A stretch of 59,886 bases of DNA from Spirosoma spitsbergense DSM 19989 (GCF_000374085.1 NZ_KB893564.1:1-59886); one strand, 5' to 3'; counted from the stretch's first letter, positions 35,854 through 45,148 are shown. Numbers and translations: made by a program. Notes: generated from the sequence alone by a model not told the origin.

Positions 35854-37719
35854 CTACTGATACCCCCGCGCCTGCAAGCCGAACAATTCGGCGTAGCGAC
35901 CGTCTTTCTCCAGTAACTCATAATGACTGCCAATTTCGAGCAGGGTGCCGTTTTCCAGCACCAGAATCCGGTCGGCCATACGAACCGTGCTGAACCGGTG
36001 CGAAATAATAACCGACGATTTCCCCTCGGTCAATTTGCCAAACCGCTGAAACACTTCGTACTCGGCACGGGCATCGAGGGCGGCAGTAGGTTCGTCCAGA
36101 ATGATAAGCTGGGCATCACGCATGTACGCCCGACCCAGCGCTACTTTTTGCCACTCCCCCCCCGACAGTTCGACGCCTTTGCCAAACGAACGACCCAGTT
36201 GCTGATCGTAGCCCCCGGACAGTTTGGCAATAACGCTATCGGCCAGACTACGTTGCGCGGACACTTCAATGCGCGGCTGATTGGTGCGTTCGTCGATATC
36301 GCCAACGGCAATGTTAATACCGGCCGACATTTTGAAACGGGTATAGTCCTGAAAAATAACGCCGATGTTACGCCGGAGTTCGAGCAAATCATACTCCCGC
36401 AGGTCGTACCCGTTAAGTAGAATCCGGCCCTCGGCGGGGTCGTAAAGCCGCGCCAGTAGTTTGACCAGCGTTGTTTTTCCGGCCCCGTTCTCGCCAACCA
36501 ACGCCAGTTTTTCGCCCGGTTCGAGTGCGAACGACAGATTTCGTAAGGCCCACCGCTCTGAGTTAGTATACTTGAAACCAACATTTTCGAACACAAATCG
36601 GAGTGCCGCTTCCCCTTCCCCCATGGGCCGGGGAAAGGGACGGGTTGTTTTAGCCGAATGAATGAGGGGTTCGATGGCGAAGTAATCGAACAGGTCCTGC
36701 AAGTAAATAGCCTCTTGTGTCAGGCTGCTGAACTGAAGCAAAATCCCTTCCAGCGAGCCGCGAACCTGCCGGAACGATCCTGCCAGAAACGTCAGATCAC
36801 CGAGGGAGATCTGCCCCGAAACGGCCCGCTGAATAATCCAGACGTAGGCCCCGTAATATCCGGCTGTGCCGAGTGCCGTCAGCAACGTTCCCCACCCTGC
36901 CCGACTAACGGACAGTGCCCGATTCTTTATGAAGAATTGCCACGATAAGACGCGGAATCGGTCAATCAGGAAGTCTGACAAACCAAAAATCTTGACCTCT
37001 TTCGCCGTTTCGTCACTAGCTCCTACGTAGCGCAGGTAATCCAGCTCACGCCGTTCGGGAGTCCAGGAACGGGAGAGCGAATAGCTGCGCTGATTGAAAT
37101 AATTATCACCGATAAACGAGGGCGTTACAGCCACTAGAATCAGGAGCAGCAGCCAGGGGTTGTACACCGCCAGACCAGCCGCCAGAAAAGCGACGGAAAT
37201 AAGCTCCTGCACCTGCCCAAACACCCCCGACAGTAACACCGTGCGACCAGTCGTTTGCCGACGTGCCCGTTCGAGCTTGTCGTAAAACGTAGCGTCTTCA
37301 AATTGTTCCAGATCCAGGGTAGCTGCGTGTGCCATGATACGGATGGAGGTCTGGTTGGCAAACAGATCGCCCAATAGACCATCCATGAGCGATACGCCCC
37401 GGGCCAGTGCCGTGGAAAGAATTGCCAGACCAAATTCTGCCCCAACCAGCCACCAGATGTACCGGTCATCGTGCGTAGTGGTGCCGTTTGAGAGGGCAAC
37501 GACCTGGTCAATAATGAGTTTGCCAATGTAAAGCGTGGACGCCGGAATGGCCGCCCGGACGAGTCGGAAGGCGGCATTGCCCAGGAATAACCCGGGCGAT
37601 ACGCCCCAGACCAGTTTGAAAAAAGCAGGTAGGTTTCTCAGGGCGGCAAAACGCTCCCGCCAGCTTATTTCTTCTTTCCCTTCTGTTGATTTAGCGCGTG
37701 GAACTTCAGCTTTTGCCAT
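35854..37719 (-). CDS. ABC exporter, fused membrane and ATPase domains
   Basis: A 621-residue half-transporter. Six membrane helices span about residues 45-330. The nucleotide-binding domain has Walker A GENGAGKTT near 408, the LSGGEWQKVALGRAY signature near 518, Walker B LIILDEPTAALD near 540, and the H-loop ISHRFSTVR. It acts as a homodimer or heterodimer; the substrate is unknown. The linker between domains contains PFPRPMGEGE, encoded by an imperfect C/G-rich inverted repeat (36609-36640). This looks like an in-frame REP-type insertion. Confidence 0.92.
   Translation of the reverse strand: MAKAEVPRAKSTEGKEEISWRERFAALRNLPAFFKLVWGVSPGLFLGNAAFRLVRAAIPASTLYIGKLIIDQVVALSNGTTTHDDRYIWWLVGAEFGLAILSTALARGVSLMDGLLGDLFANQTSIRIMAHAATLDLEQFEDATFYDKLERARRQTTGRTVLLSGVFGQVQELISVAFLAAGLAVYNPWLLLLILVAVTPSFIGDNYFNQRSYSLSRSWTPERRELDYLRYVGASDETAKEVKIFGLSDFLIDRFRVLSWQFFIKNRALSVSRAGWGTLLTALGTAGYYGAYVWIIQRAVSGQISLGDLTFLAGSFRQVRGSLEGILLQFSSLTQEAIYLQDLFDYFAIEPLIHSAKTTRPFPRPMGEGEAALRFVFENVGFKYTNSERWALRNLSFALEPGEKLALVGENGAGKTTLVKLLARLYDPAEGRILLNGYDLREYDLLELRRNIGVIFQDYTRFKMSAGINIAVGDIDERTNQPRIEVSAQRSLADSVIAKLSGGYDQQLGRSFGKGVELSGGEWQKVALGRAYMRDAQLIILDEPTAALDARAEYEVFQRFGKLTEGKSSVIISHRFSTVRMADRILVLENGTLLEIGSHYELLEKDGRYAELFGLQARGYQ
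36609..36640. repeat. C/G-rich inverted repeat inside the ABC gene
   Basis: TTCCCCTTCCCCC and GGGGAAAGGGA flank ATGGGCC within coding sequence. The encoded PFPRPMGEGE falls between membrane and ATPase domains. The same peptide flavour (PxPMGEG) is known where REP-like palindromes enter genes in other bacteria. Confidence 0.5.
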
Positions 37720-37793
37720 ATCTGAAAAGACAAGCCCAACGCTGGATTAGTTCATTGGCCGAAGTCCCTTGAATCCCCCTAAACAGTGTCTTC

Positions 37794-38696
37794 TCAACGC
37801 TTCTTTAGTTCATGCTGACGGGCATAAATGTAGCGCAGCCCTATGCCAAGCCCCCAGCCGGAACCATTGGCAGTGAGGGTACTTTTTGTTTCAGATGCCC
37901 CATTAACGGTATAGACCATGTCGGAGCGGAGCGCGTTGCCCATTCCCCAGTATTTGCGGAGCGAAAAGGCCAGTTCCAGCGATGAAGACAGTCGGGTGGC
38001 GTACTCGATACCCAATTCGGCCAGGCCCGAAATACGGTTGGCCGTTGTGGTATTGATGCTGAGCAGAAGCGTGTCCACGGGTGCCCGTCTGCCGTATCCG
38101 CTACGCCCGGTAAAGTGCAGGGCATCCGGCTGGTTATTCCCATTAGGAAGCAGCCAGGCCCCGGCCGAGACCCAGAAACCCGTACCATTTTGCCCCTTAC
38201 TCCCTGACCCAATCCGGCGCTTAATCCGCAGGGGAATGTTGTAACCGATGGTCTGGTAATTAAAGACGTATGGAGTCGGGCTGCTTTGTATCGTGATGTT
38301 CAGGTGAACGGGGGCGTAGGTAACACCGGTTTCTACAACCCAGGCATTTCGGTACGTGTACCCCATTAGTACGCCCGCGCTGCCCGTTGTTTTGCCGGAG
38401 CTGCCAACCAGCCCGTTGAATGAGTTGCTCAGCACGCTACCATCACCACGAAGAGTGCCCTCAACAGCAGCGTACCAGACTTGTGTTTCATTGAACTGGT
38501 TCAACAGCTCGGTTTTGATGCGTCGCTGCCGGGTTTTGTCGGATTCGTAGGGGTTGGGGTTCTGGTCGGGGTCGGCGGTGAGTACCCGTCGGCGTGCGAT
38601 CGGTGGGACATAGTAGTTCGTATCAATGACAACCTCCTGTGCGATAACCGAGGTCGGCAAACTCAGCAAAAAACAGAGAAGTAAGCGGTGTTTCAT
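37794..38696 (-). CDS. Outer-membrane beta-barrel-type protein
   Basis: A 300-residue exported protein with signal peptide MKHRLLLCFLLSLPTSVIAQ. After an Asp/Pro/Asn-rich segment (residues 25-60) come alternating amphipathic strands (SAGVLMGYTYRNAWVVETGV, LEIAF-like segments, GLGIGLRYIYARQ) typical of a porin-type barrel of 8-10 strands. No named family is certain. It lies about 75 bases upstream of the ABC exporter on the same strand and may accompany it. Confidence 0.7.
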   Translation of the reverse strand: MKHRLLLCFLLSLPTSVIAQEVVIDTNYYVPPIARRRVLTADPDQNPNPYESDKTRQRRIKTELLNQFNETQVWYAAVEGTLRGDGSVLSNSFNGLVGSSGKTTGSAGVLMGYTYRNAWVVETGVTYAPVHLNITIQSSPTPYVFNYQTIGYNIPLRIKRRIGSGSKGQNGTGFWVSAGAWLLPNGNNQPDALHFTGRSGYGRRAPVDTLLLSINTTTANRISGLAELGIEYATRLSSSLELAFSLRKYWGMGNALRSDMVYTVNGASETKSTLTANGSGWGLGIGLRYIYARQHELKKR

Positions 38697-38946
38697 TACT
38701 CGGATACTGGTTTAACAAAATGAGTTAGGCCGGAACGTGATTCCACGATTCACTCAGTACGCAGCTTTTCCAATAGATGTTGCTTTGTGTACGACTCCAC
38801 CATGGTATACCAAATGTACATCAATCTTTCTGGCTATGGAAACACGCTGATTTTCGTTATTCGTCACCCTCATTTTCGTCGTTTGTCAGTAGCCGAATGA
38901 GCGGATAGCCTGACCTTTGTAGCGTACTAATCAACGCAATAACATC
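38697..38946. other. Divergent intergenic region
   Basis: 250 bases between the barrel protein (-) and the epimerase-like gene (+). GACCTTTG at 38911-38918 keeps the TTTG half of the -7 element. No hairpin of note or RNA gene is seen. Confidence 0.35.
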
Positions 38947-39948
38947 ATGAGCAACCCCAATCCTTCTGTTCTTGTTCTGGGCGCTACCGGTAGCATCGGC
39001 TATGCTGTAGCCGCTAATCTGCTGGCCCGGCAATGGCCCGTTACTATTCTTGTGCGCAACCGGGCCAAAGCCGAAAAACTATTTCCGAATGAGCCAACGC
39101 TCACGATTGTAGAAGGCGATGTGCAGGATGCCCCGTTACTCAACCGACTTGCTGCCGACAAACAGTATATTTTTCATGGTATCAATTACCCGTACAACCA
39201 GTGGTTTGGGAACATGGATACGGCCACGCAGAAAATCATCGACGCGGCCAGTCAGGGCGGGACTAACGGAAGTCGGGCTACCATTGTTTTCCCCGGCAAT
39301 GTGTACAACTTCGGCAATACCAGCGAGCCGATTCGGGAAGACAGCGCGGTAAATCCCTGTACCCGGAAGGGCAGGCTTCGAGTGGCGATTGAAAAGATGC
39401 TTGAGCAGGCTGCCAGCGCCGGGAAGTGTCGCGTGCTCAACGTAAGATTACCGGATTTCTGGGGGCCAAACGTTCTCAACGATGGCGTACGTCCTGTTTT
39501 TGAAAATGCGCTGAATGGCGAAGCCCTCCCCTGGCTCCTGACTGTCGATGTGCCCCACCAATCCGTGTACACCAACGATGCCGCCGAGATTATTGCCCGG
39601 CTCATGTTACGGGATTGGACTACGAAAGCAACCGAAAGATCGAACCCCTACGAAGTCTGGAATTACGGTGGAACAACGCTACCGTCGATACGGTCGTGGT
39701 TCGGGCAGATAAGCGAACTGGCGGGCAAACCACTGAAAATGCAGGTGTATAGCCGATTTCTTATTAGCGTATTGGGACTATTTATGCCCACACTCAGGGA
39801 AGTAAAAGAGATGCTCTATCTCTACGAAAATACGATTGTGCTGGATGATAAAAAGTTGCTTACACTCTTCCCGGATTTTCGTCCAACGCCCATGAAACAG
39901 GCGCTGACCGACACACTAGCCTGGTTTTCAGAACATCAGCTTAAGTAG
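38947..39948 (+). CDS. NAD(P)-dependent epimerase/dehydratase-like protein
   Basis: A 333-residue extended short-chain dehydrogenase. The nucleotide-binding loop is GATGSIG (12-18), and the NADP-type basic residues follow in NRAKAEK. The catalytic YxxxK is not in classical form; PGNVYNFGN near 117 is followed by a Lys-containing helix (RKGRLRVAIEKML). That makes it an atypical, NmrA-like or reductase-like member. It probably reduces or epimerises a small metabolite. It is followed by a tandem short repeat and the DUF4260 gene. Confidence 0.82.
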   Translation: MSNPNPSVLVLGATGSIGYAVAANLLARQWPVTILVRNRAKAEKLFPNEPTLTIVEGDVQDAPLLNRLAADKQYIFHGINYPYNQWFGNMDTATQKIIDAASQGGTNGSRATIVFPGNVYNFGNTSEPIREDSAVNPCTRKGRLRVAIEKMLEQAASAGKCRVLNVRLPDFWGPNVLNDGVRPVFENALNGEALPWLLTVDVPHQSVYTNDAAEIIARLMLRDWTTKATERSNPYEVWNYGGTTLPSIRSWFGQISELAGKPLKMQVYSRFLISVLGLFMPTLREVKEMLYLYENTIVLDDKKLLTLFPDFRPTPMKQALTDTLAWFSEHQLK

Positions 39949-39979
39949 TCGTTTAAGCTTGTCTAGGATAGATTTTAAC

Positions 39980-40020
39980 CGCAAAGAACGCAAAGAAGAA
40001 AGGCGCGAAGAGCGCGAAGT
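39980..40020. repeat. Tandem 9-bp repeats between two genes
   Basis: CGCAAAGAA occurs twice without a gap (39980-39997). After five bases, GCGCGAAGA and GCGCGAAGT follow (40003-40020), giving four related 9-mers. Similar GCAAAG/GCGAAG runs are known from intergenic positions in Bacteroidota. It ends 6 bases before the DUF4260 start. Confidence 0.65.
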
Positions 40021-40025
40021 ACTTT

Positions 40026-40385
40026 ATGAACTATAAGCTAATGAAAACACTGTTGAAGTCCGAAGAATTGATTCAGTTTCTGGGAGCCATTTACCTGTTC
40101 TCCCACCTTGATTTCGCCTGGTGGTGGTTCCCTGCTCTCATTCTGTTACCCGATGTCAGTATGATTGGCTACCTAATCAATCCAGCCATCGGGGCAGTGT
40201 TGTATAACATCGTACATCACAAAGGACTGGGCATTGTAGTCGGGTTACTGGGCCTGATGATGGGTAACCAAATCCTGATGCTGGCGGGCATTATCCTGTT
40301 TGCTCATTCGAGCATGGACCGTATGATGGGCTATGGCCTGAAGTACTTCGACAGTTTCAAGCATACCAGCCTGGAGAGTTTGTAA
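40026..40385 (+). CDS. DUF4260 membrane protein
   Basis: A 119-residue protein with three or four hydrophobic segments. It carries the DUF4260 pattern: FAWWWFPALILLPDVSMIGY, NPAIGAVLYNIVHHK, and the terminal HSSMDRMMGYGLKY. The family is small, membrane-embedded and uncharacterised. It may start at 40026 or at the second ATG at 40041. It converges on the AraC gene with one base between stops. Confidence 0.88.
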   Translation: MNYKLMKTLLKSEELIQFLGAIYLFSHLDFAWWWFPALILLPDVSMIGYLINPAIGAVLYNIVHHKGLGIVVGLLGLMMGNQILMLAGIILFAHSSMDRMMGYGLKYFDSFKHTSLESL

Positions 40386-40386
40386 A

Positions 40387-41412
40387 TCAGGCAACCTCCT
40401 GCGCCAGCCGGAATGCGCCCGGCGTTTGCCCTGTCCATTTTTTGAACGACCGGAAAAAGACACTTGGTTCAGCAAACCCCAGCAGGTAGGCAATGTCGGT
40501 GGTGCTCAGGTTCTGTTCGCGCAGGTGGCTAACCGCCAGTTCCTGACGGGTTTCATCGAGGATATGCTGATAGGAAGTCCCCAGTTCCTTCAGGTGTAAC
40601 TGCATCGTACGGACACCCATGGCCAGCCGGTCGGCAACGGTGGCCAGGGTTGGTTCTTCTCCCTTCATGAGCGAAATAATCTCCCTTTTCACCCGCGACG
40701 GTAAAGTTGGCGTTTTGAGCTGTTTCAGCATGGCATCGGCGTGTTTCTCAAACAGTACCGATAAGCTTGGATTGGCATTCAGGACGGGTATGGCCAGCAG
40801 ACTGGCATCAAGAACCATAATCGTTTCGGGCGCATCGAAGGTTAGTTGAGCGGGGGCAAATACGCGCTCATGTTCCCGCGTATCAACCGGCTTTGGGTAA
40901 GCGAAGTGGATAGCATCGGCCGCGATTCGATACCCCGTCAGGGCTCGCATGGCTGATAGGTATATGGATAGTTCGGAGTTGAGCGCGTGGTGCGGATAAA
41001 TGATATCGGCACTGGTAATGTGCAGCGACAACGCAAACTGTTTGCCGTCTGGGGTTAATTGCCCGGTGGTACGAATACCTTCACAAACAATGTCCTGGTA
41101 CTGGCATAGTTTTTCGAAGGCACGACCCAGCGTAGGGCTATGCATCATAACATACGCCAGTACACCGATGGAAACCGGATTGACCAGTTCACCCAGATTC
41201 AGGGCAATATTCGGGTCGCCGGTGGCGGTAATGATTTCCCGCCAGAGGGTCTGTATCTGCCGGATAAGCACGCGCCCGTCGGGGTCGCGCAGTTGCTCGG
41301 GACTGATGCCTACGGCACGGGCCAGCGCATCGGCATCGGCCCCGCGTTGCCGGGCTACAAAAAGAAGCAGATTGACCGAAGCAATGGAGAGTGTATCGTT
41401 GGAGGCAGGCAT
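40387..41412 (-). CDS. AraC-family regulator, OruR/ArgR-type
   Basis: A 341-residue regulator. The N-terminal ligand domain is of the long helical type (Arabinose_bd-like: LGELVNPVSIGVLAYVMMHS near 90). The C-terminal double helix-turn-helix lies at about 238-335 (LATVADRLAMGVRTMQLHLK; STTDIAYLLGFAEPSVFFRS). Its start is directly adjacent to the Uma2 stop, and that gene overlaps the BtuF-like gene upstream, so the three form one transcript. The AraC may control the trio or a separate target. Confidence 0.88.
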   Translation of the reverse strand: MPASNDTLSIASVNLLLFVARQRGADADALARAVGISPEQLRDPDGRVLIRQIQTLWREIITATGDPNIALNLGELVNPVSIGVLAYVMMHSPTLGRAFEKLCQYQDIVCEGIRTTGQLTPDGKQFALSLHITSADIIYPHHALNSELSIYLSAMRALTGYRIAADAIHFAYPKPVDTREHERVFAPAQLTFDAPETIMVLDASLLAIPVLNANPSLSVLFEKHADAMLKQLKTPTLPSRVKREIISLMKGEEPTLATVADRLAMGVRTMQLHLKELGTSYQHILDETRQELAVSHLREQNLSTTDIAYLLGFAEPSVFFRSFKKWTGQTPGAFRLAQEVA

Positions 41413-41994
41413 TTATTCGAAAATACGGTCGAGAGGAATAAACAGGTCGGGGAAAATTCGGCTGGGAACTTCGCCCGACTCATACACATCGACCAGAGCG
41501 TACTTCCCATCTTCCAGCACATATACGTTGACCGCTTTTTCTTTAGGCTGCACAACCCAGTATTCGCGAACACCCGATTCTTCGTACAGGTTAAACTTCT
41601 CATTGAAATCATTCTTCACCGTTCGGGGCGAAGTAATCTCGATTACCCAGTCGGGCGCCCCCAGGCAACCATCATCATCAAGCTTACTGGTATCGCAGAT
41701 AACACAAATATCGGGCTGCACGACAGTATGCAGTTGGTCCGGTTTACGCTCATTGCGAACCGGTAACCGCACATCGAACGGAGCATCATAAACTTTACAT
41801 GGTTTATCTTCGAAATATTTAAGCAACGCAAATTCCAGGTTTACAGACGCATCCTGATGTTTTCGTTTGGGTGCCGGAGACATCCGGTATATCTTTCCTT
41901 TGATGAGTTCAACGCTTTCGTCAAACTGCCATTTCAGGTAGTCGGCGTAGGTATAGGTGCCGTTGGGGTCGAGCTGCGAGATGTCTGTAATCAT
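41413..41994 (-). CDS. Uma2-family (DUF820) PD-(D/E)XK nuclease-like protein
   Basis: A 193-residue protein of the Uma2 fold. The catalytic elements are Asp95 in VVQPDICV, Glu119 in WVIEITSP, and Lys133 in FNEKFNLYEESGVREYWVV, giving the D...E...K set. The family is very common in cyanobacteria and Cytophagales and has no settled role, though nuclease activity has been proposed. Start overlaps the stop of the BtuF-like gene by 4 bases. Confidence 0.87.
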   Translation of the reverse strand: MITDISQLDPNGTYTYADYLKWQFDESVELIKGKIYRMSPAPKRKHQDASVNLEFALLKYFEDKPCKVYDAPFDVRLPVRNERKPDQLHTVVQPDICVICDTSKLDDDGCLGAPDWVIEITSPRTVKNDFNEKFNLYEESGVREYWVVQPKEKAVNVYVLEDGKYALVDVYESGEVPSRIFPDLFIPLDRIFE

Positions 41995-42737
41995 ACCGAT
42001 TGGTCAATTTCGTTACGCAAGTTCCTGAAATAGTCCGAAGCCTGCAACAGACGGCTGCCGTACCACGAGAATACTTCACCATCCACCAGCCGTATCCGCG
42101 CCGACGGGCAAATGGCCTGTAGTTCCACTATATGTTTTTGCCCAAATGGATATGGCTCCGACGACAAAAAAATGAGGTCAGGCCGGGCATTTCTTAGTTC
42201 CTCTGCCGACATGACCGGGTAGCGGGTTTGCCCGGCAAAGGCATTCCGGAACCCGGCCTGTTCGAGCATAGCGTGGATGAACGTATCTGTAGCCGCCACC
42301 ATGTACGGTTTTCGCCAGATGAGGTACGCCACCGTAAGACTGGGGGCCTGCGAAAAAGGAAGCAGGGAGTCTTCAATTCGGTTTGCCAGTGCTTCGGCTT
42401 CAATACGTTTCCCGACCAGCGCACCTGCTTCCCGAATCATGGATAGGGCATCGGGCAGGGTGTTTACGTCGGTGACGTGTACGGTGTACCGTTGCCGGAG
42501 TGACTCAATCTGTTCCCGCGTGTTTTCTTCTTTGTTGGCCAGGACAAAATCAGGATTCAGCTTGTGAATAAGATTGAGGTTCAGCGTTTTCGTACCACCA
42601 ACCAGCGTCTTTTGTTTAACTTTATCGGCCGGGTGAATACAGAATCTGGTAATGCCAATGATTTCCTCATTCAACCCCAGGTCGAAGAGTAGTTCGGTCT
42701 GCGAGGGCACTACAGAAATAATACGTTGTGGAGTCAT
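41991..42737 (-). CDS. BtuF-like helical-backbone metal/cobalamin receptor, no signal peptide
   Basis: A 248-residue protein of the periplasmic-binding type III fold. It starts MTPQRIISVVPSQTELLFDLG, which is the mature start of BtuF-like proteins (RIVSLxPSxTE), and contains LNPDFVLANKEEN and ARPDLIFLSSEPYPFG. No signal peptide or lipobox precedes it, and the upstream DNA offers no in-frame extension. So it would be cytoplasmic, unlike the typical ABC receptor. No ABC permease or ATPase is adjacent. It is the first gene of an overlapping trio with Uma2 and AraC. Confidence 0.82.
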   Translation of the reverse strand: MTPQRIISVVPSQTELLFDLGLNEEIIGITRFCIHPADKVKQKTLVGGTKTLNLNLIHKLNPDFVLANKEENTREQIESLRQRYTVHVTDVNTLPDALSMIREAGALVGKRIEAEALANRIEDSLLPFSQAPSLTVAYLIWRKPYMVAATDTFIHAMLEQAGFRNAFAGQTRYPVMSAEELRNARPDLIFLSSEPYPFGQKHIVELQAICPSARIRLVDGEVFSWYGSRLLQASDYFRNLRNEIDQSV

Positions 42738-42858
42738 ACGAAAGTAATTCAGCGGCTGAAATTCGCCATCGGATTATTATTTAACCGCGTTTAACAAAAA
42801 TTTAACGGTCAGTTGAAAAAAATGTGCAACGTTTACTGACACAAGCCCTCATTCAACC

Positions 42859-43689
42859 ATGAAACAAGTTATTTGTCTTACACTGGCCGCGAGTCTGTCG
42901 CTGACAACTCTATTTGGCCAAACGCCCACATCGGGCAAAATCACGTATGAAGGGATGCGTCAGATTGACCGATCGCAGATGCGGATGGTCATCAACGGGC
43001 AGGAAGTTCGTCCCGGTAGTCCCGGTGCGCCCGATGCCCCCGAAGGCATGCCGGAAGTGATGTCGTTTACGCAAAAACTGGTCTTTTCCGGCACGATGGC
43101 CAAAGAAGAACGCGACCGCCCGCAGAATATGATGATGAGTCGTACAGTGGGTGGGCCGGATGGCGCGGGTAGCACTGGTGTTGGAACCCGTACTGTGCGG
43201 AGGACACCTCCATTTGAGCAGCAGATATTTCTGGATTTAGCTAACCGCCAGCGCATCGACGTATTGACGGTAAAGAAAGATTCGACGACGCAGGTGTATC
43301 GTTCTGAAAAGCCAATGCCAGCCGCAACCGACTGGCAAACCACATCGAAGTCGAAGAAAATTGCGGGCTATACCTGCCAGAAAGCCACCGCCACGCGACG
43401 CAAACAACCATATACCATCTGGTACACCACAGAGCTCCCCTTTACCTATTCGCCCGTGGCCGATCTGACCCCGCCAAAAGGTGTGGTGCTACAAATCGAA
43501 TCGGACACTGAATCCTTTAAAGCAACGGGCGTTTCGACGGAAGCCGTGGCCGAAAGCAGCGTGCAACCACCCAAAGAAGCTAAAGTTGTATCGGCCGATG
43601 AACTGGAAGAAATGCGCCGAAAAGGCATGGCCGATTTCCGGCAGAAAATGATGCAGGAAGGCGGATTCCAGCGACGGAGTAATAACTAA
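42859..43689 (+). CDS. GLPGLI-family exported protein
   Basis: A 276-residue protein with signal peptide (MKQVICLTLAASLSLTTLFGQ). It has the family core KIAGYTCQKATA, then YTIWYTTELPF, and PPKGVVLQIE where the GLPG(L/I)I-type strand lies. The middle is Gly/Pro/Arg-rich (PGSPGAPDAPEG). GLPGLI proteins are Bacteroidota-specific, exported and of unknown role; several sit beside TonB-dependent receptors. Here it stands alone. Confidence 0.85.
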   Translation: MKQVICLTLAASLSLTTLFGQTPTSGKITYEGMRQIDRSQMRMVINGQEVRPGSPGAPDAPEGMPEVMSFTQKLVFSGTMAKEERDRPQNMMMSRTVGGPDGAGSTGVGTRTVRRTPPFEQQIFLDLANRQRIDVLTVKKDSTTQVYRSEKPMPAATDWQTTSKSKKIAGYTCQKATATRRKQPYTIWYTTELPFTYSPVADLTPPKGVVLQIESDTESFKATGVSTEAVAESSVQPPKEAKVVSADELEEMRRKGMADFRQKMMQEGGFQRRSNN

Positions 43690-43734
43690 TCCTGAAGTGG
43701 TGTCTCTTAAAACCGATATCAATTAGAGAACTGG

Positions 43735-44415
43735 TTAAGGGGCAACACTGGCATTGATTTTTATGTATGACTCTACTACGCTGCCCACAAAGCGATACGG
43801 GTTTATAGTCCGGTTAAACTGAAAGGTTGTGTTGTCATTTTCAACGAAAAAAATGTTGGTGGCCGGGCCGTCCAGTACCGGGCGGAGCACCCCACCAACG
43901 GTAGTGAGCCGGTAGAGGTACTGTAACTCAAACGTAACGTCACTGGTATTGCCAATCAGCATATCCAGGCGAATGGGCGAACCGATAAAGTAACGCTCGC
44001 CCGGCGTATGCAGGATCCGTTCCCGAGCGGTATTTGTGGTTGCACTGAGCAGGTACCCTGCCGTTACGGGAAATGACGGGTTAGCTACCCGCCTGATCGT
44101 AGCCCGGACATCGTAGGTAACTGCCCCCACCCCTGATGAGCCGGGTAGAATTTCGGACTTTGCTTTTTCGCGGCTAAGTATAGCAACCGGACTGGTTGGC
44201 GTAACCTCTGCAACGGTTGTACCATCTTTGGCCAGAAACGTGAGTTTGTCAATAACAAATTCGCAGGGGTAGGTGCGTGGAGAGCCATCTACCGCCAGAC
44301 AGGCAGATTCAGGAAGATCAACAGGAAGTCTGTGATCTTCACAGGAAAAAACCCCTACGAGTAACCCGTAAGCAATAACAAGAGGCCATTTGGTATTCAA
44401 CTGAAGCGATTTCAT
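43735..44415 (-). CDS. Hypothetical lipoprotein
   Basis: A 226-residue exported protein. The N-terminal helix ends in LLVGVFSC, a lipobox with Cys25. The mature part is beta-rich with no family I recognise. Segments such as FVIDKLTFLAKDGT and TFELQYLYRLTT suggest an Ig-like sandwich. It converges with the GLPGLI gene and borders the insertion-sequence graveyard. Confidence 0.6.
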   Translation of the reverse strand: MKSLQLNTKWPLVIAYGLLVGVFSCEDHRLPVDLPESACLAVDGSPRTYPCEFVIDKLTFLAKDGTTVAEVTPTSPVAILSREKAKSEILPGSSGVGAVTYDVRATIRRVANPSFPVTAGYLLSATTNTARERILHTPGERYFIGSPIRLDMLIGNTSDVTFELQYLYRLTTVGGVLRPVLDGPATNIFFVENDNTTFQFNRTINPYRFVGSVVESYIKINASVAP

Positions 44416-44635
44416 CCGGCTATACAGCTAAAGTGTGCATTTATTTGAACAGCGAAACGCGGTGATAACAAGCTTTGGGTGTGTAGTTTACGGCGTTTAT
44501 TAATTGTATTCCGAATAGATTGAGGGAACGGTCTCTTATTTTACGGATCGTTCTGCCAGCTATAGATAAGCAACAGTAATTAACCTTGACGGTCTCCCGA
44601 CGAAAGAAATGTTACTACATTGAAAACTGGTGGTC
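44416..44635. other. Intergenic stretch before IS remnants
   Basis: 220 bases with no gene seen. A candidate IS1-type terminus (GGTGGTCCTAAGTTTG) lies around 44626-44641, overlapping the transposase stop, but its partner was not found. Confidence 0.35.
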
Positions 44636-45148
44636 CTAAGTTTGTAATGATAGGTTGTAATTTGTCGCCATAAACCTGATTGACTTAACATGCCGGTCCA
44701 GTTTTTTCGAGAAAGATAAACTCAATCGAACCAACCGAGAGCATCGTTGACGAAGGGTACAGAAAAACCGCTCGACATGATTTGTCTTCATTTTCTGCTG
44801 GCTAAAACGGTGTTGATGAGCAGGAATAATTTGCTTACAGGGCCGCCAATCGTCGGTATAGAAAGTCGCTTTCTGGCGGTAACGTTCAGGCAAAGCCTGC
44901 CGTAAACCTAAGGCACCATCTGCACTTCGATCCCCCACAAATAGGGCCACCACCTAGCGACTCGCCCGATCAAGGACCAGCCAAAGCCATTGTTTGTTGG
45001 CCTTACAGCCCACAAAACTCCATAACTCATCGAGTTCAGAATCGACTTTAACTGCTCGCTGAACTGTGTCAAGCCTCAGGGTAAATAAAACCGGGCGGCC
45101 GGAGCTGGGAAAAAGGAAAATCCTTATTTTCACAATCATGACGGACAC
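44636..45148 (-). pseudogene. IS1-family transposase remnant with in-frame stop
   Basis: Two consecutive frames in the same phase encode IS1 InsB-like protein. The upstream part has DELWSFVGCKANKQWLWLV and DRASR, then a TAG, then VVALFVGDRS, TFYTDDWRPCKQIIP, HVERFFCTLRQR and LSFSKKLDRH. The single stop probably replaces a Gln codon (CAG to TAG). The InsA-like zinc-finger part and N-terminus are missing or unrecognisable beyond about 45070. The element is thus truncated and dead. Confidence 0.8.

Noticed and set aside
41000..41791. Plus-strand frames of 263 and 208 residues across the AraC and Uma2 genes
   Set aside because: Both are antisense to genes with clear domain signatures and span the junction of two such genes.
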